DNA from: an uncultured Clostridium sp.
GTDB lineage: Bacteria; Bacillota; Clostridia; Lachnospirales; Lachnospiraceae
Length of the DNA: 37,013 nt
Direction of reading: 5' to 3'
Assembly: GCA_900544905.1 (NCBI GenBank)
Contig: UQXF01000021.1
Span: 1 to 37,013, forward strand
In this document: positions 1 to 6,624 of the stretch, piece after piece
Layout: each line of letters starts with the position of its first letter
How positions within the stretch are numbered: position 1 is the first letter of the stretch
The notes under the pieces: model-generated
What the model was told of the DNA's origin: nothing
The model's database searches: none
Seen by the model: the letters and a program-made list of their open reading frames with translations, nothing else
Made by a program: the position numbers and the translations under genes

Positions 1-48
1 CGAGATGACGTCGAGTCTCGTGGGCTCGGAGATGTGTATAAGAGACAG
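1..48. other. Illumina Nextera adapter and index (assembly contamination)
   Basis: Bases 15-48 match the Nextera transposase read-2 adapter, which begins GTCTCGTGGGCTCGG and ends with the mosaic end AGATGTGTATAAGAGACAG. Bases 1-6 (CGAGAT) match the end of the P7 oligonucleotide, and bases 7-14 (GACGTCGA) sit where the 8-base i7 index belongs. The layout P7 end, index, adapter, insert is exact. This is untrimmed library sequence, so genomic sequence begins at about base 49. Confidence 0.97.
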
Positions 49-248
49 TTGTTTAATTTGTCATAATCCGTGGCAGAACCATTAAAATGCACATCTTTTT
101 TGCACTTTTATTATAAAAATCTACCTATAACAAAAAAACAGACTCCCAATTGTCCTCAAAATGCCGACAAAAGTCGTGCAAAATATCCAATAGCCCCAGG
201 AGATTTGTGTAATTTGCCAAAGACTTTTAGGAATTTTTACCAAGGAAA
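49..248. other. Contig-edge non-coding stretch
   Basis: This is AT-rich sequence between the adapter and the 3' end of the first gene. I see no convincing reading frame with a ribosome binding site and no strong terminator hairpin. It would be the 3' flank of the minus-strand gene that ends at 249. Confidence 0.5.
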
Positions 249-983
249 TCAGGAATCCTTCTCTTTTTGATGCTGTTTGAGACGAAGCTTCATTCGTATA
301 TTATTGAAAAAGCTCCGGACTCTTCCACCCCTGCGGAACCATTTGTACAGATTATCTATCTTAAGCTTCTGTATCTGTTCCGGCACCTCCGCCTCGGAGA
401 CTGCCTTATTATACAATATATCTCCGGTAAACAGCATAAGTCCCGCATTCATCTGGTTCCGGTATTGCTGCAGCAGCTGCAGCTGCTTCTTCTCCTCTAA
501 GGCTAATACCAGAATATCCGGAGCCACAGAATTGATTTCATTTACAATACGGTCTAAAGACTCATCCTGCTCAGTAAGAAACATACCGCTGAGTGTCAGA
601 AACGGACGTTTTTCATGAATATTCTCCTGTACAGAAATGAACTGCTCCTCCTTTTCCGTCACCAGCAGAAATTCATACCCCATCTCTATGGCATAATCCA
701 GTATGGTGTCAAAGTAGCTCTCAAAAAAGAACGGGTCCCGCTTATGTCCCAGCACTTCATTTACACTGGCATTGACATTGGAGGTTCCGGGAAGTATCTG
801 GTCACTGTCTCCGACAATTTCCTTCCAGTCTGCGTTTTCCTGTAAAAGTAATAAGGTCTCACTATTCAAAAAATAGATGACCTTACTGCTCTCCTCTTCC
901 AGATATTCAATTGTCGCATCACTGGCCACCTTTGTAGATGCAATATCTACAGCGACGTCCAATAAGTGGACTCTTTCTTTCAT
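249..983 (-). CDS. WecG/TagA/CpsF-like glycosyltransferase-fold protein (divergent)
   Basis: This is a 244-residue cytoplasmic protein with no signal peptide. Its plan resembles the WecG/TagA/CpsF family, which transfers N-acetylmannosamine-type sugars to undecaprenyl-linked intermediates of wall polymers. An N-terminal 'VHLLDVAVDIAS' segment is followed by 'YFLNSETLLLLQ' (where family members have a TPN-type motif), 'DQILPGTS' near residue 64 (family: LPDG), a Rossmann-like 'YEFLLVTEKEEQ' and 'PDILVLALEEKKQ' (family: GLGxPKQE). Catalytic signatures are weakened: LPG instead of LPDG, and EEKKQ instead of xPKQE. It may therefore be a catalytically altered paralogue. It starts 12 bases after the LytR_C-domain gene, so the two probably form an envelope operon. 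The family call is an inference from motif order, not from strong identity. Confidence 0.55.
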   Translation of the reverse strand: MKERVHLLDVAVDIASTKVASDATIEYLEEESSKVIYFLNSETLLLLQENADWKEIVGDSDQILPGTSNVNASVNEVLGHKRDPFFFESYFDTILDYAIEMGYEFLLVTEKEEQFISVQENIHEKRPFLTLSGMFLTEQDESLDRIVNEINSVAPDILVLALEEKKQLQLLQQYRNQMNAGLMLFTGDILYNKAVSEAEVPEQIQKLKIDNLYKWFRRGGRVRSFFNNIRMKLRLKQHQKEKDS

Positions 984-995
984 AAACCACCTCTG

Positions 996-1592
996 CTACT
1001 GAACTGTAGTGTCATTACTTCCAATTACAATAAAAATATCAATCTGGTCCATGGAAGCTCCGCCCTGAACAGAATAATTTCCGGAATCCAGGGTGCCTAC
1101 AGAAACAACTGCATCTGTAAAATACTCTGCCAAATCGTTTCCCATGCCTTCCTCTGAAACATAAATCTTTGTCTGGGTTTCCGTGCTCAGACTGTAATTG
1201 CCAATTCCCACATTGGCAAAGCCTTCACTGCTCAACTTATTTTTCCATGAGTTTGCCAGCCCTGCCTTACTGGTGCTGTTCAAAACCATTATATTCTTAT
1301 CGGTTGAAGGAATATCCGGTGTCTCTGTTGTCGCCTCTGTCGTAATCTCCTCTGTAGTCTCCTCTTCCGTGGCAGAGGTATCCTTGGCGTTCTCTTCATC
1401 CAGCATTGCCTGCAGTTCATCTGCACTATGTGAGGAGCCCTGTTCCGTTGTAGTGTTCTCCGCCTGTTTCCTGTCTGTATTTACACGAATGAGAAAAAAT
1501 GCCCCAAAACCTACAATAGCAACGGCCATCAACACTACCATAGAGCGTAAAAATGCTTCTCCAAATACCTTTAATATGGTCTTCTTATCCAT
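996..1592 (-). CDS. Membrane-anchored LytR_C-domain protein
   Basis: This 198-residue protein has a short cytoplasmic N-terminus, one transmembrane helix (about residues 14-35, rich in V/A/F), a low-complexity Ser/Thr/Glu linker (about 40-95, repeats of TTE/EET), and a C-terminal LytR_C domain. That domain opens with 'IMVLNSTSKAGLA' and continues through 'TKIYVSEEGMG' to 'DIFIVIGSN'. The domain is found at the C-terminus of LytR-CpsA-Psr wall-polymer ligases and alone on anchored proteins, where its role is not firmly known. The flexible linker would place the domain in the cell wall. The start has a good ribosome binding site (AGGAGG, 7 bases before ATG) and a clear promoter lies upstream. 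The gene is first in an operon with the WecG/TagA-like gene. Confidence 0.8.
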   Translation of the reverse strand: MDKKTILKVFGEAFLRSMVVLMAVAIVGFGAFFLIRVNTDRKQAENTTTEQGSSHSADELQAMLDEENAKDTSATEEETTEEITTEATTETPDIPSTDKNIMVLNSTSKAGLANSWKNKLSSEGFANVGIGNYSLSTETQTKIYVSEEGMGNDLAEYFTDAVVSVGTLDSGNYSVQGGASMDQIDIFIVIGSNDTTVQ

Positions 1593-1628
1593 TCCTATGC
1601 CTCCTGAAAATTATCAAAAATTAGTATT

Positions 1629-1657
1629 AGTATAGCAGAATTACATTTTCTTTTCAA
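1629..1657 (-). promoter_or_regulatory. Sigma-A-type promoter of the LytR_C operon
   Basis: On the minus strand TTGAAA (1652-1657) is followed by a 17-base spacer and TATACT (1629-1634). Both hexamers are close to consensus and lie about 40 bases upstream of the ATG at 1592. The site overlaps the divergent SDR promoter. Confidence 0.7.
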
Positions 1658-1674
1658 CCTTTTCATGGTACAAT
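1646..1674 (+). promoter_or_regulatory. Extended -10 promoter of the SDR gene
   Basis: TACAAT at 1669-1674 is preceded by TGG at 1666-1668, an extended -10 arrangement. The -35 position (1646-1651) is weak. It overlaps the divergent promoter at 1629-1657, so the two may compete for polymerase. Confidence 0.45.
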
Positions 1675-1695
1675 CCTTTTAAGCGAGGTGATAGC

Positions 1696-2424
1696 ATGAA
1701 AAAAACTGCCATTGTAACCGGGGCATCCAGGGGTATCGGACGGGCCTGTGCCATGGAATTATCCAGACATTTTGATACAATTGTAATCAATTCTCTTACC
1801 CATAGGGATGCACTTGAACAGACAAAAGCGGAAATCGAGAAAACCGGTACGGAATGTCTTGCATACACCGGAGACATCGGAGATTATGACTTTACCGTTT
1901 CCATGATAGAGGATGTCCAAAACAGATGTGCTGACATTGATTTGCTGGTGAATAATGCCGGTATTTCCTATGTGGGGCTTCTCACCGATATGACCATCCA
2001 GGACTGGAACCGGCTTGTGAGCACAAATCTTACTTCCGTATTTAACTGCTGCCGCCAGGTAGTTCCCCATATGGTTAGCCGGAAATCCGGACATATAATC
2101 AACATATCCTCCATGTGGGGATTAAGCGGAGCATCCTGTGAGGTTGCCTACAGCGCCACCAAGGGCGGAGTGAATGCCTTTACAAAAGCACTTGCGAAGG
2201 AGCTTGCCCCAAGCGGCATCCAGGTTAATGCACTTGCCTGCGGTGCTATTGACACCCAGATGAATAACTGCTTTACCGAAGAGGAACTGAAACAATTCTG
2301 TGAAGAGATTCCTGCCTGCCGGCTTGGGCAGCCGGAAGAAATTGCCCGGATGGTATGGCAGCTCTACAACAGCCCAGCCTACCTGACAGGTGAAATCATA
2401 AAAATAGACGGTGGCTATCTATAA
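1696..2424 (+). CDS. SDR-family NAD(P)-dependent oxidoreductase, FabG/YmfI-like
   Basis: This 242-residue classical short-chain dehydrogenase/reductase has the cofactor motif TGASRGIG (residues 8-15), NNAG (86-89), the catalytic Ser in 'NISSMWG' (about 139), Tyr152 and Lys156 in YSATK, and a C-terminal 'GEIIKIDGGYL'. This is the FabG-like subgroup. In Bacillota with a single-gene context, such proteins are either 3-oxoacyl-ACP reductases or the YmfI-type reductase that finishes the EF-P lysine modification. No fatty-acid genes are adjacent, which leans towards the second, but the sequence alone does not decide. The ATG at 1696 has an AGGTGA ribosome binding site. The gene is monocistronic and ends in a terminator that overlaps its own stop codon. 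Confidence 0.85.
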   Translation: MKKTAIVTGASRGIGRACAMELSRHFDTIVINSLTHRDALEQTKAEIEKTGTECLAYTGDIGDYDFTVSMIEDVQNRCADIDLLVNNAGISYVGLLTDMTIQDWNRLVSTNLTSVFNCCRQVVPHMVSRKSGHIINISSMWGLSGASCEVAYSATKGGVNAFTKALAKELAPSGIQVNALACGAIDTQMNNCFTEEELKQFCEEIPACRLGQPEEIARMVWQLYNSPAYLTGEIIKIDGGYL

Positions 2425-2438
2425 ACCACCGTCTTTTC
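2406..2438 (+). terminator. Intrinsic terminator overlapping the SDR stop codon, likely bidirectional
   Basis: AGACGGTGG (2406-2414) pairs perfectly with CCACCGTCT (2426-2434), with an 11-base loop that contains the TAA stop (2422-2424), followed by TTTT. On the opposite strand the same stem is followed by ATTTTTAT, so it can also stop the converging NlpC/P60 transcript. Confidence 0.8.
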
Positions 2439-2454
2439 TATTATGTAATAATAT

Positions 2455-3198
2455 TTATTTTGATGCTGCCGTTCTTGTGATATCATCATTTACATCCTGC
2501 TCCGGATAAGTTGCCTTCTTCAGAACCCGTCCAACTCCTACATACTTTCTGTACTTGTAATCGGATACCACGATTCCTGTAGATTCAGTAGAGGCATGTA
2601 CCACTTTATTGTTGCCAATATACAAAGCAACATGTGAACAGTTCTTTTTGCTGGAGCCGTAGAAAATCAAATCTCCCGGCTTAATATTCTTCATCTTAAC
2701 CGATTTGGTTGTTTTCAGCTGACCGTATGCATTATGTACCAGATTATATCCAAAATTCTTATATACTGCCATGGTAAAGCCGGAACAATCCGTACCCTTT
2801 GTCAGGCTTGAACCACCGTAGCGGTATTTGTTGCCAACATATTTCAGCGCATATGAAACAACCTCTTTCTGTTCAACCGACATGCCTGAATAATCCGCAA
2901 CCGTCACCTTACAGGTATATTTTTTACCCTTTACCTTGGCTGTTACCTTAGCTGAGCCAACGGACTTAGGAGTCAGAACACCCTTGCTGCTCACTTTAAC
3001 AACCTTCTTATTAGAAGAGGACCACTTTACTTTACTGCTGGTATTCTTAACCTTAAGCTGATAGCTCTCACCAATCTCAAGTAATACCTTTGTCTTATTC
3101 AGCTTCACCTTTCCAGCCGCCTCAGCCTTTACCGGGCTAAATGCCACCAGACTCAGTGTAAATAATATAGTTAAAAGTAACAGTGCTCTGCGTTTCAT
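2455..3198 (-). CDS. Secreted Ig-like (BIg_2) and NlpC/P60 peptidoglycan hydrolase
   Basis: The 247-residue precursor has a signal peptide (KRR, hydrophobic core, probable cleavage near 'AEA', residue 27). A bacterial Ig-like domain follows (about 30-102, with 'KWSSSNKKVVKVSSKGVLTPKS'), then an NlpC/P60 domain (about 108-235). The catalytic triad is visible: Cys138 in TDCSGF, His189 in CSHVALYIG and His201 in VVHAS. Such enzymes cleave D-Glu to diamino-acid bonds in wall peptides outside the cell, and the Ig-like domain probably holds the enzyme in the wall. The gene stands alone, convergent with the SDR gene and sharing its terminator. The length is usual for compact members of the family. 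Confidence 0.93.
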   Translation of the reverse strand: MKRRALLLLTILFTLSLVAFSPVKAEAAGKVKLNKTKVLLEIGESYQLKVKNTSSKVKWSSSNKKVVKVSSKGVLTPKSVGSAKVTAKVKGKKYTCKVTVADYSGMSVEQKEVVSYALKYVGNKYRYGGSSLTKGTDCSGFTMAVYKNFGYNLVHNAYGQLKTTKSVKMKNIKPGDLIFYGSSKKNCSHVALYIGNNKVVHASTESTGIVVSDYKYRKYVGVGRVLKKATYPEQDVNDDITRTAASK

Positions 3199-3245
3199 AA
3201 ATGATGTCCTTCCCGATTCCCGTGAACCTTTATTCTCAACATCAT

Positions 3246-4085
3246 TTATTCTAACACATTTTTAACAGATTTCAAGACTTTTTTGCAACATTTGTAACAT
3301 TTTTGTAACAACTTTTCATTTTTATCCGCTTTTTCTTCAGAAAATGTTAAGAAAGCTGCCGCCAGAAAGCTGCTGAGGGGAATGATAAACAGACACCCTA
3401 TCGCCCCTGTCAGCAAGCCGGACACCTCCTGAAACAGAGATTTTGAATTTAATATCACCGCAAAGCTGTCCTCACTTTTCATAAACAGAACCGCCAGCAT
3501 AATGCTCTCCCCAAGACCGGCAAAAAACAGGGTATTTACGGTGGTTCCTAAAATATCCCTTCCCACTCGCATTCCGGAGCGGAATAATTCTTTTTCCGTC
3601 AACCCCCGGTTATTCATATATACCTCGTTAACTGCGGTGGTTATGGCAACTGCGGTGTCCATAACTGCACCAAGCAGTCCCAATATCACCGCCGCCAGGG
3701 AAACCGCCGGCATCGGCACAGACAGATTTGCCGACAGATACATACTGATTTCCTCATACTGCTCAATCTCATTGTAGCCACTGATTCCCGCCCTCCACAA
3801 AATCGGTCCGGCAACTGCCAGCACCAGCAGCATGACAATGGCAACTGCAATTGCGGCAGCATGCATTTTGGCATTCCTGCCATTTTGTACATACAAAACC
3901 GTGACCACAAAGAAAATGCTGATGACAAGGGTTACCAGAACAGGCGGCAGCCCCCAGGCAATCAGATAGATATTGACAATCAGTGCCAGCACGGTGCGCA
4001 CCAGTGCAAAGAAGGAATCCAGCCCCCGGTTGCCTCCCACTAAAACCATGAGGAAAAATAAAATTACCGTCAGTGCCAGAATCAT
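3246..4085 (-). CDS. YibE/F family integral membrane protein (second of pair)
   Basis: This 279-residue polytopic protein has about seven hydrophobic helices. The YibE/F core is recognisable in 'GLLGAVMDTAVAITTAVNEV' (about residues 135-155) and 'GRDILGTTVNTLFFAGLGE', with a charged cytoplasmic tail rich in Lys and Cys (KCYKCCKKVLKSVKNV). The function of the family is not established, although transport has been proposed. It overlaps the preceding YibE/F gene by four bases (ATGA), so the two are translationally coupled and probably form a heteromeric membrane complex. Confidence 0.85.
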   Translation of the reverse strand: MILALTVILFFLMVLVGGNRGLDSFFALVRTVLALIVNIYLIAWGLPPVLVTLVISIFFVVTVLYVQNGRNAKMHAAAIAVAIVMLLVLAVAGPILWRAGISGYNEIEQYEEISMYLSANLSVPMPAVSLAAVILGLLGAVMDTAVAITTAVNEVYMNNRGLTEKELFRSGMRVGRDILGTTVNTLFFAGLGESIMLAVLFMKSEDSFAVILNSKSLFQEVSGLLTGAIGCLFIIPLSSFLAAAFLTFSEEKADKNEKLLQKCYKCCKKVLKSVKNVLE

Positions 4086-5209
4086 TTTATCTCCCTCCTT
4101 TCCCGGCAGAACACTGTACCCTTATGCAGTAAAAGCACAGAGCATGCCCCTGCCACCGGAATTGCCAGCACAATTCCTATGGCTCCCATCAGAAAGCGAA
4201 TTATCTCAAAAATCAGCTGAAAATGAATTAAATGATACAACGTGTAACCATTTAAAAGCTTTATCACCACAATGGGAATCGCACTGCTTATATAGGTAAA
4301 AAAGAGTACATTTATCATGGTTCCCATAATGTCGTATCCCATTTCCCGTATGGAATGGGTTAAGGACTTTAGCTGGATGTCCGGTGTTTTTTCCTCAATC
4401 TCCGCCACTCCCGCTGCAATACTGATGGACACATCCATAACTGCGCCAAGACTTCCCATCAGTACTCCTGTCAGGAACAAATCTGACAAATCATTGGGGC
4501 TCACAACATAATCCATCATTTCATAGGGCAGCCGGTCACATACATGTAACACAATTTCATAAATGCCATAGCACAACAAAGTGGTAACCAGAGTCGCAGC
4601 AACCGCCGCCAGGGTTTTCTTGCGGAAGCCGCCGGCAAACAGCAGGGTAAGAATGCTGAACACCAGCATCAGACAAAAGGCAATGGGAATCAAATCCATC
4701 CCTTTCCCATACTGCCACAGGGCAGCCACAAAAACAGATATATTGAAGACAAGGGAAACACAGATAATGCCGCCCTTCCATTCATTGATAAAAAACAGCA
4801 GAAACAGAAAAATACCAATCAGGGCAGTGAGATACACATCCCGCTTCTTACCTGTAATACTGCCCGTATCCGAATTTTTCCCCAGAGATACAAAGAGCTG
4901 GTCTCCCTTCCGGTAACGCTCGTCATTTACTCCGGATTCCGAATAGGTGTTGGAGAGCCTGATTTCCTCCCTTTTCCGTCTGCCGTTTTGGATGCGAACA
5001 GTAAGCTCCTGGTCATAATACTTTTCCGTCTGTCCGTCAGGTCCCTCCTCCTCATGGGAAAAATCATTCCGGACAGCTGTTACCTTCACCACGGTTTCCC
5101 GGTAAAGAAATGCATCCTGTGACACGAAAACAAGGACTGCCGCAAAGAGAAGCAGCAGTCCGATTGCCTGTATTTTCTTGGATAACCGGAAAACACCTTT
5201 TATATTCAT
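4082..5209 (-). CDS. YibE/F family membrane protein with extracytoplasmic domain (first of pair)
   Basis: This 375-residue protein has an N-terminal helix (about residues 10-35), a soluble beta-rich region of about 90 residues with 'VKVTAVRNDFSHEEEG' and 'RKREEIRLSNTYSESG', and then a multi-helix YibE/F region. That region contains 'TGVLMGSLGAVMDVSISIAAG' and 'REMGYDIMGTMINVLFFTYI', parallel to motifs in the partner protein. An in-frame start ten codons upstream exists, but the ATG at 5209 has an AAGGAAGG site 4 bases before it and lies 13 bases after the luxS stop, so I use it. The position after luxS suggests a shared transcript, but any link to AI-2 chemistry is only inference. Confidence 0.85.
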   Translation of the reverse strand: MNIKGVFRLSKKIQAIGLLLLFAAVLVFVSQDAFLYRETVVKVTAVRNDFSHEEEGPDGQTEKYYDQELTVRIQNGRRKREEIRLSNTYSESGVNDERYRKGDQLFVSLGKNSDTGSITGKKRDVYLTALIGIFLFLLFFINEWKGGIICVSLVFNISVFVAALWQYGKGMDLIPIAFCLMLVFSILTLLFAGGFRKKTLAAVAATLVTTLLCYGIYEIVLHVCDRLPYEMMDYVVSPNDLSDLFLTGVLMGSLGAVMDVSISIAAGVAEIEEKTPDIQLKSLTHSIREMGYDIMGTMINVLFFTYISSAIPIVVIKLLNGYTLYHLIHFQLIFEIIRFLMGAIGIVLAIPVAGACSVLLLHKGTVFCRERREIK

Positions 5210-5222
5210 GATACCTTCCTTC

Positions 5223-5702
5223 TTACTCCGGATATACAAGCCTCTCCTCTGAAATATCCGTTAACACCTCGTCATAATATCTTCTGGCTGCATATTTTGC
5301 CATGTTGAGATTCATATCCAGATAATTGCCGCAATCCTTGGCAGCCGCTCCCGGAACCTCACCCTCAAAATCCTTCATAAAGGCATACATCTCCGTAACC
5401 AGCGGCACCACATCCCGGGATGTGTAATCCCCTGCCAGCACAAGATAAAAGCCCGTCCTGCATCCCATCGGACCAAAATAGATAACCCTGTCCTTGTACT
5501 CTCTGTGGTTTCTCAAAAAGGTTGCTCCAAGATGCTCCAGCGTATGCACCTCGGCAGTATTCATAACCGGTTCAAAATTCGGTCTCGTCATCCGCAAATC
5601 AAAGGTAGTGATTGTCTCACTGCCCACCATATCCTTTCTCGACACATAAATCCCCGGCAGCAATGTCAGGTGATTTACTGTAAAGCTTGCTATCTTTTCC
5701 AT
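5223..5702 (-). CDS. luxS: S-ribosylhomocysteine lyase (AI-2 synthase)
   Basis: This 159-residue protein is the full length of LuxS. It cleaves S-ribosylhomocysteine to homocysteine and 4,5-dihydroxypentanedione, the precursor of autoinducer 2, in the cytoplasm. Metal ligands are visible as His53 and His57 in HTLEH and Cys124 in DCGNY, and the catalytic Cys81 in GPMGCRTGFY. The frame remains open 27 codons upstream, but the ATG at 5702 has AGGAG six bases before it and gives the family's normal N-terminus (MEKIASFTVNH). It lies downstream of mtnN, which makes its substrate. The two are separated by a palindromic repeat that runs to within 28 bases of this start codon and could affect readthrough. 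Confidence 0.97.
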   Translation of the reverse strand: MEKIASFTVNHLTLLPGIYVSRKDMVGSETITTFDLRMTRPNFEPVMNTAEVHTLEHLGATFLRNHREYKDRVIYFGPMGCRTGFYLVLAGDYTSRDVVPLVTEMYAFMKDFEGEVPGAAAKDCGNYLDMNLNMAKYAARRYYDEVLTDISEERLVYPE

Positions 5703-5729
5703 ATTATTCTCCTTTTTATAAATATAGAT

Positions 5730-5931
5730 GATTGTGAAAATTCCTGATTCTAAAATATGAGTTGTAAATATATACCAAAACAATGTTGAAGCGCCCTCTG
5801 AGAACGTCGGTTGTTAGGCAGCGTTCTCTGCTGCCTTACTACCGTTACGTTCAAAGCGGAGCGCAAGCGTGCCGGAAACATGTTTTGGTATATATTTACA
5901 ATGTATTCTGAAAGAAAAAATTTTCACAATC
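5730..5931. repeat. MITE-like palindromic element between mtnN and luxS
   Basis: This 202-base unit has imperfect terminal inverted repeats of about 50 bases. The outer 13 bases match perfectly (GATTGTGAAAATT at 5730-5742 against 5919-5931), and so do the inner 21 bases (5762-5782 against 5881-5901). The interior is more GC-rich and holds further hairpins, for example GGCAGC/GCTGCC at 5817-5835 and a GAGAACG/CGTTCTC pairing. There is no reading frame for a transposase. The right arm encodes the last 11 residues and the stop codon of mtnN. I see no clear target duplication, so it could be a MITE, another short palindromic repeat, or a structured RNA between the two genes. Confidence 0.75.
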
Positions 5932-6624
5932 ACTTAATTCTCTGCAAAGTGCCAGCAGAAGCTTAACGGAATGCTCAATTGCCTTTGCCTCGAAGGCCGG
6001 ATAATCCACAGAAGCGGAATCATCTGCCTTATCAGATATGGCACGGATAACCAGAAACGGAATTTCATTCAGATACGCCGTATGGGCAATCGCCGCCCCC
6101 TCCATCTCTGTGCAATAACCGGCAAAATTCTCCACCAGCCACTGCTTCCTGCCTTTGTCTGAAATAAACTGGTCTCCACTGACAACCCGTCCCTCAAACA
6201 CCCTTACCTCGGGATTTACCTGCTCACAAACTCTTTTTGCAACCGCCCGGAGATTCTCATCCGCCACAAAGGACAGGGTGTCCATCCTCGGAATCTGCCC
6301 AAGAGGATATCCAAAGGAAACTGCATCCATATCATGCTCCACGGTATCCGTAGACAACACGATATCCCCAATATTGATATCTGCATTTAATGAGCCGGCT
6401 ATTCCGGTATTGATAATCGCATCCACCTGATACCGGTCCGCCAGTATTTGTGCACAGATTGCCGCATTCACCTTGCCGATTCCGGAGCGGACAACGACAA
6501 CCGGATGCCCATGCAGGGTTCCCTGATAAAAATCCATAGACGCCCTTGTCTCTACCCGGACATTCTCCATATGCTCCTTAATCTGTGCCACTTCCTCATC
6601 CATTGCTCCAATAATTCCTAACAT
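5896..6624 (-). CDS. mtnN: 5'-methylthioadenosine/S-adenosylhomocysteine nucleosidase
   Basis: This 242-residue cytosolic enzyme hydrolyses MTA and SAH to adenine and the thioribose compound, feeding LuxS and methionine salvage. The start is the family's IIGAMDEEV, with Glu11 in the position of the catalytic acid. SGIGKVNAA, TEMEGAA (Glu175, ribose binding) and AISDKAD (Asp198, catalytic) are all present. The ATG overlaps the sensor-kinase stop by seven bases and has GAGG six bases upstream. The C-terminal residues from Asp232 (DCENFFFQNTL) are read from the right arm of the palindromic element, so the tail is acquired rather than conserved. Active-site residues lie upstream and are intact. 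Confidence 0.96.
   Translation of the reverse strand: MLGIIGAMDEEVAQIKEHMENVRVETRASMDFYQGTLHGHPVVVVRSGIGKVNAAICAQILADRYQVDAIINTGIAGSLNADINIGDIVLSTDTVEHDMDAVSFGYPLGQIPRMDTLSFVADENLRAVAKRVCEQVNPEVRVFEGRVVSGDQFISDKGRKQWLVENFAGYCTEMEGAAIAHTAYLNEIPFLVIRAISDKADDSASVDYPAFEAKAIEHSVKLLLALCRELSDCENFFFQNTL

Noticed and set aside
70..270. A 66-codon plus-strand frame near the contig edge
   Set aside because: No ribosome binding site and a protein of odd composition. It overlaps the 3' end of a real minus-strand gene only by chance.
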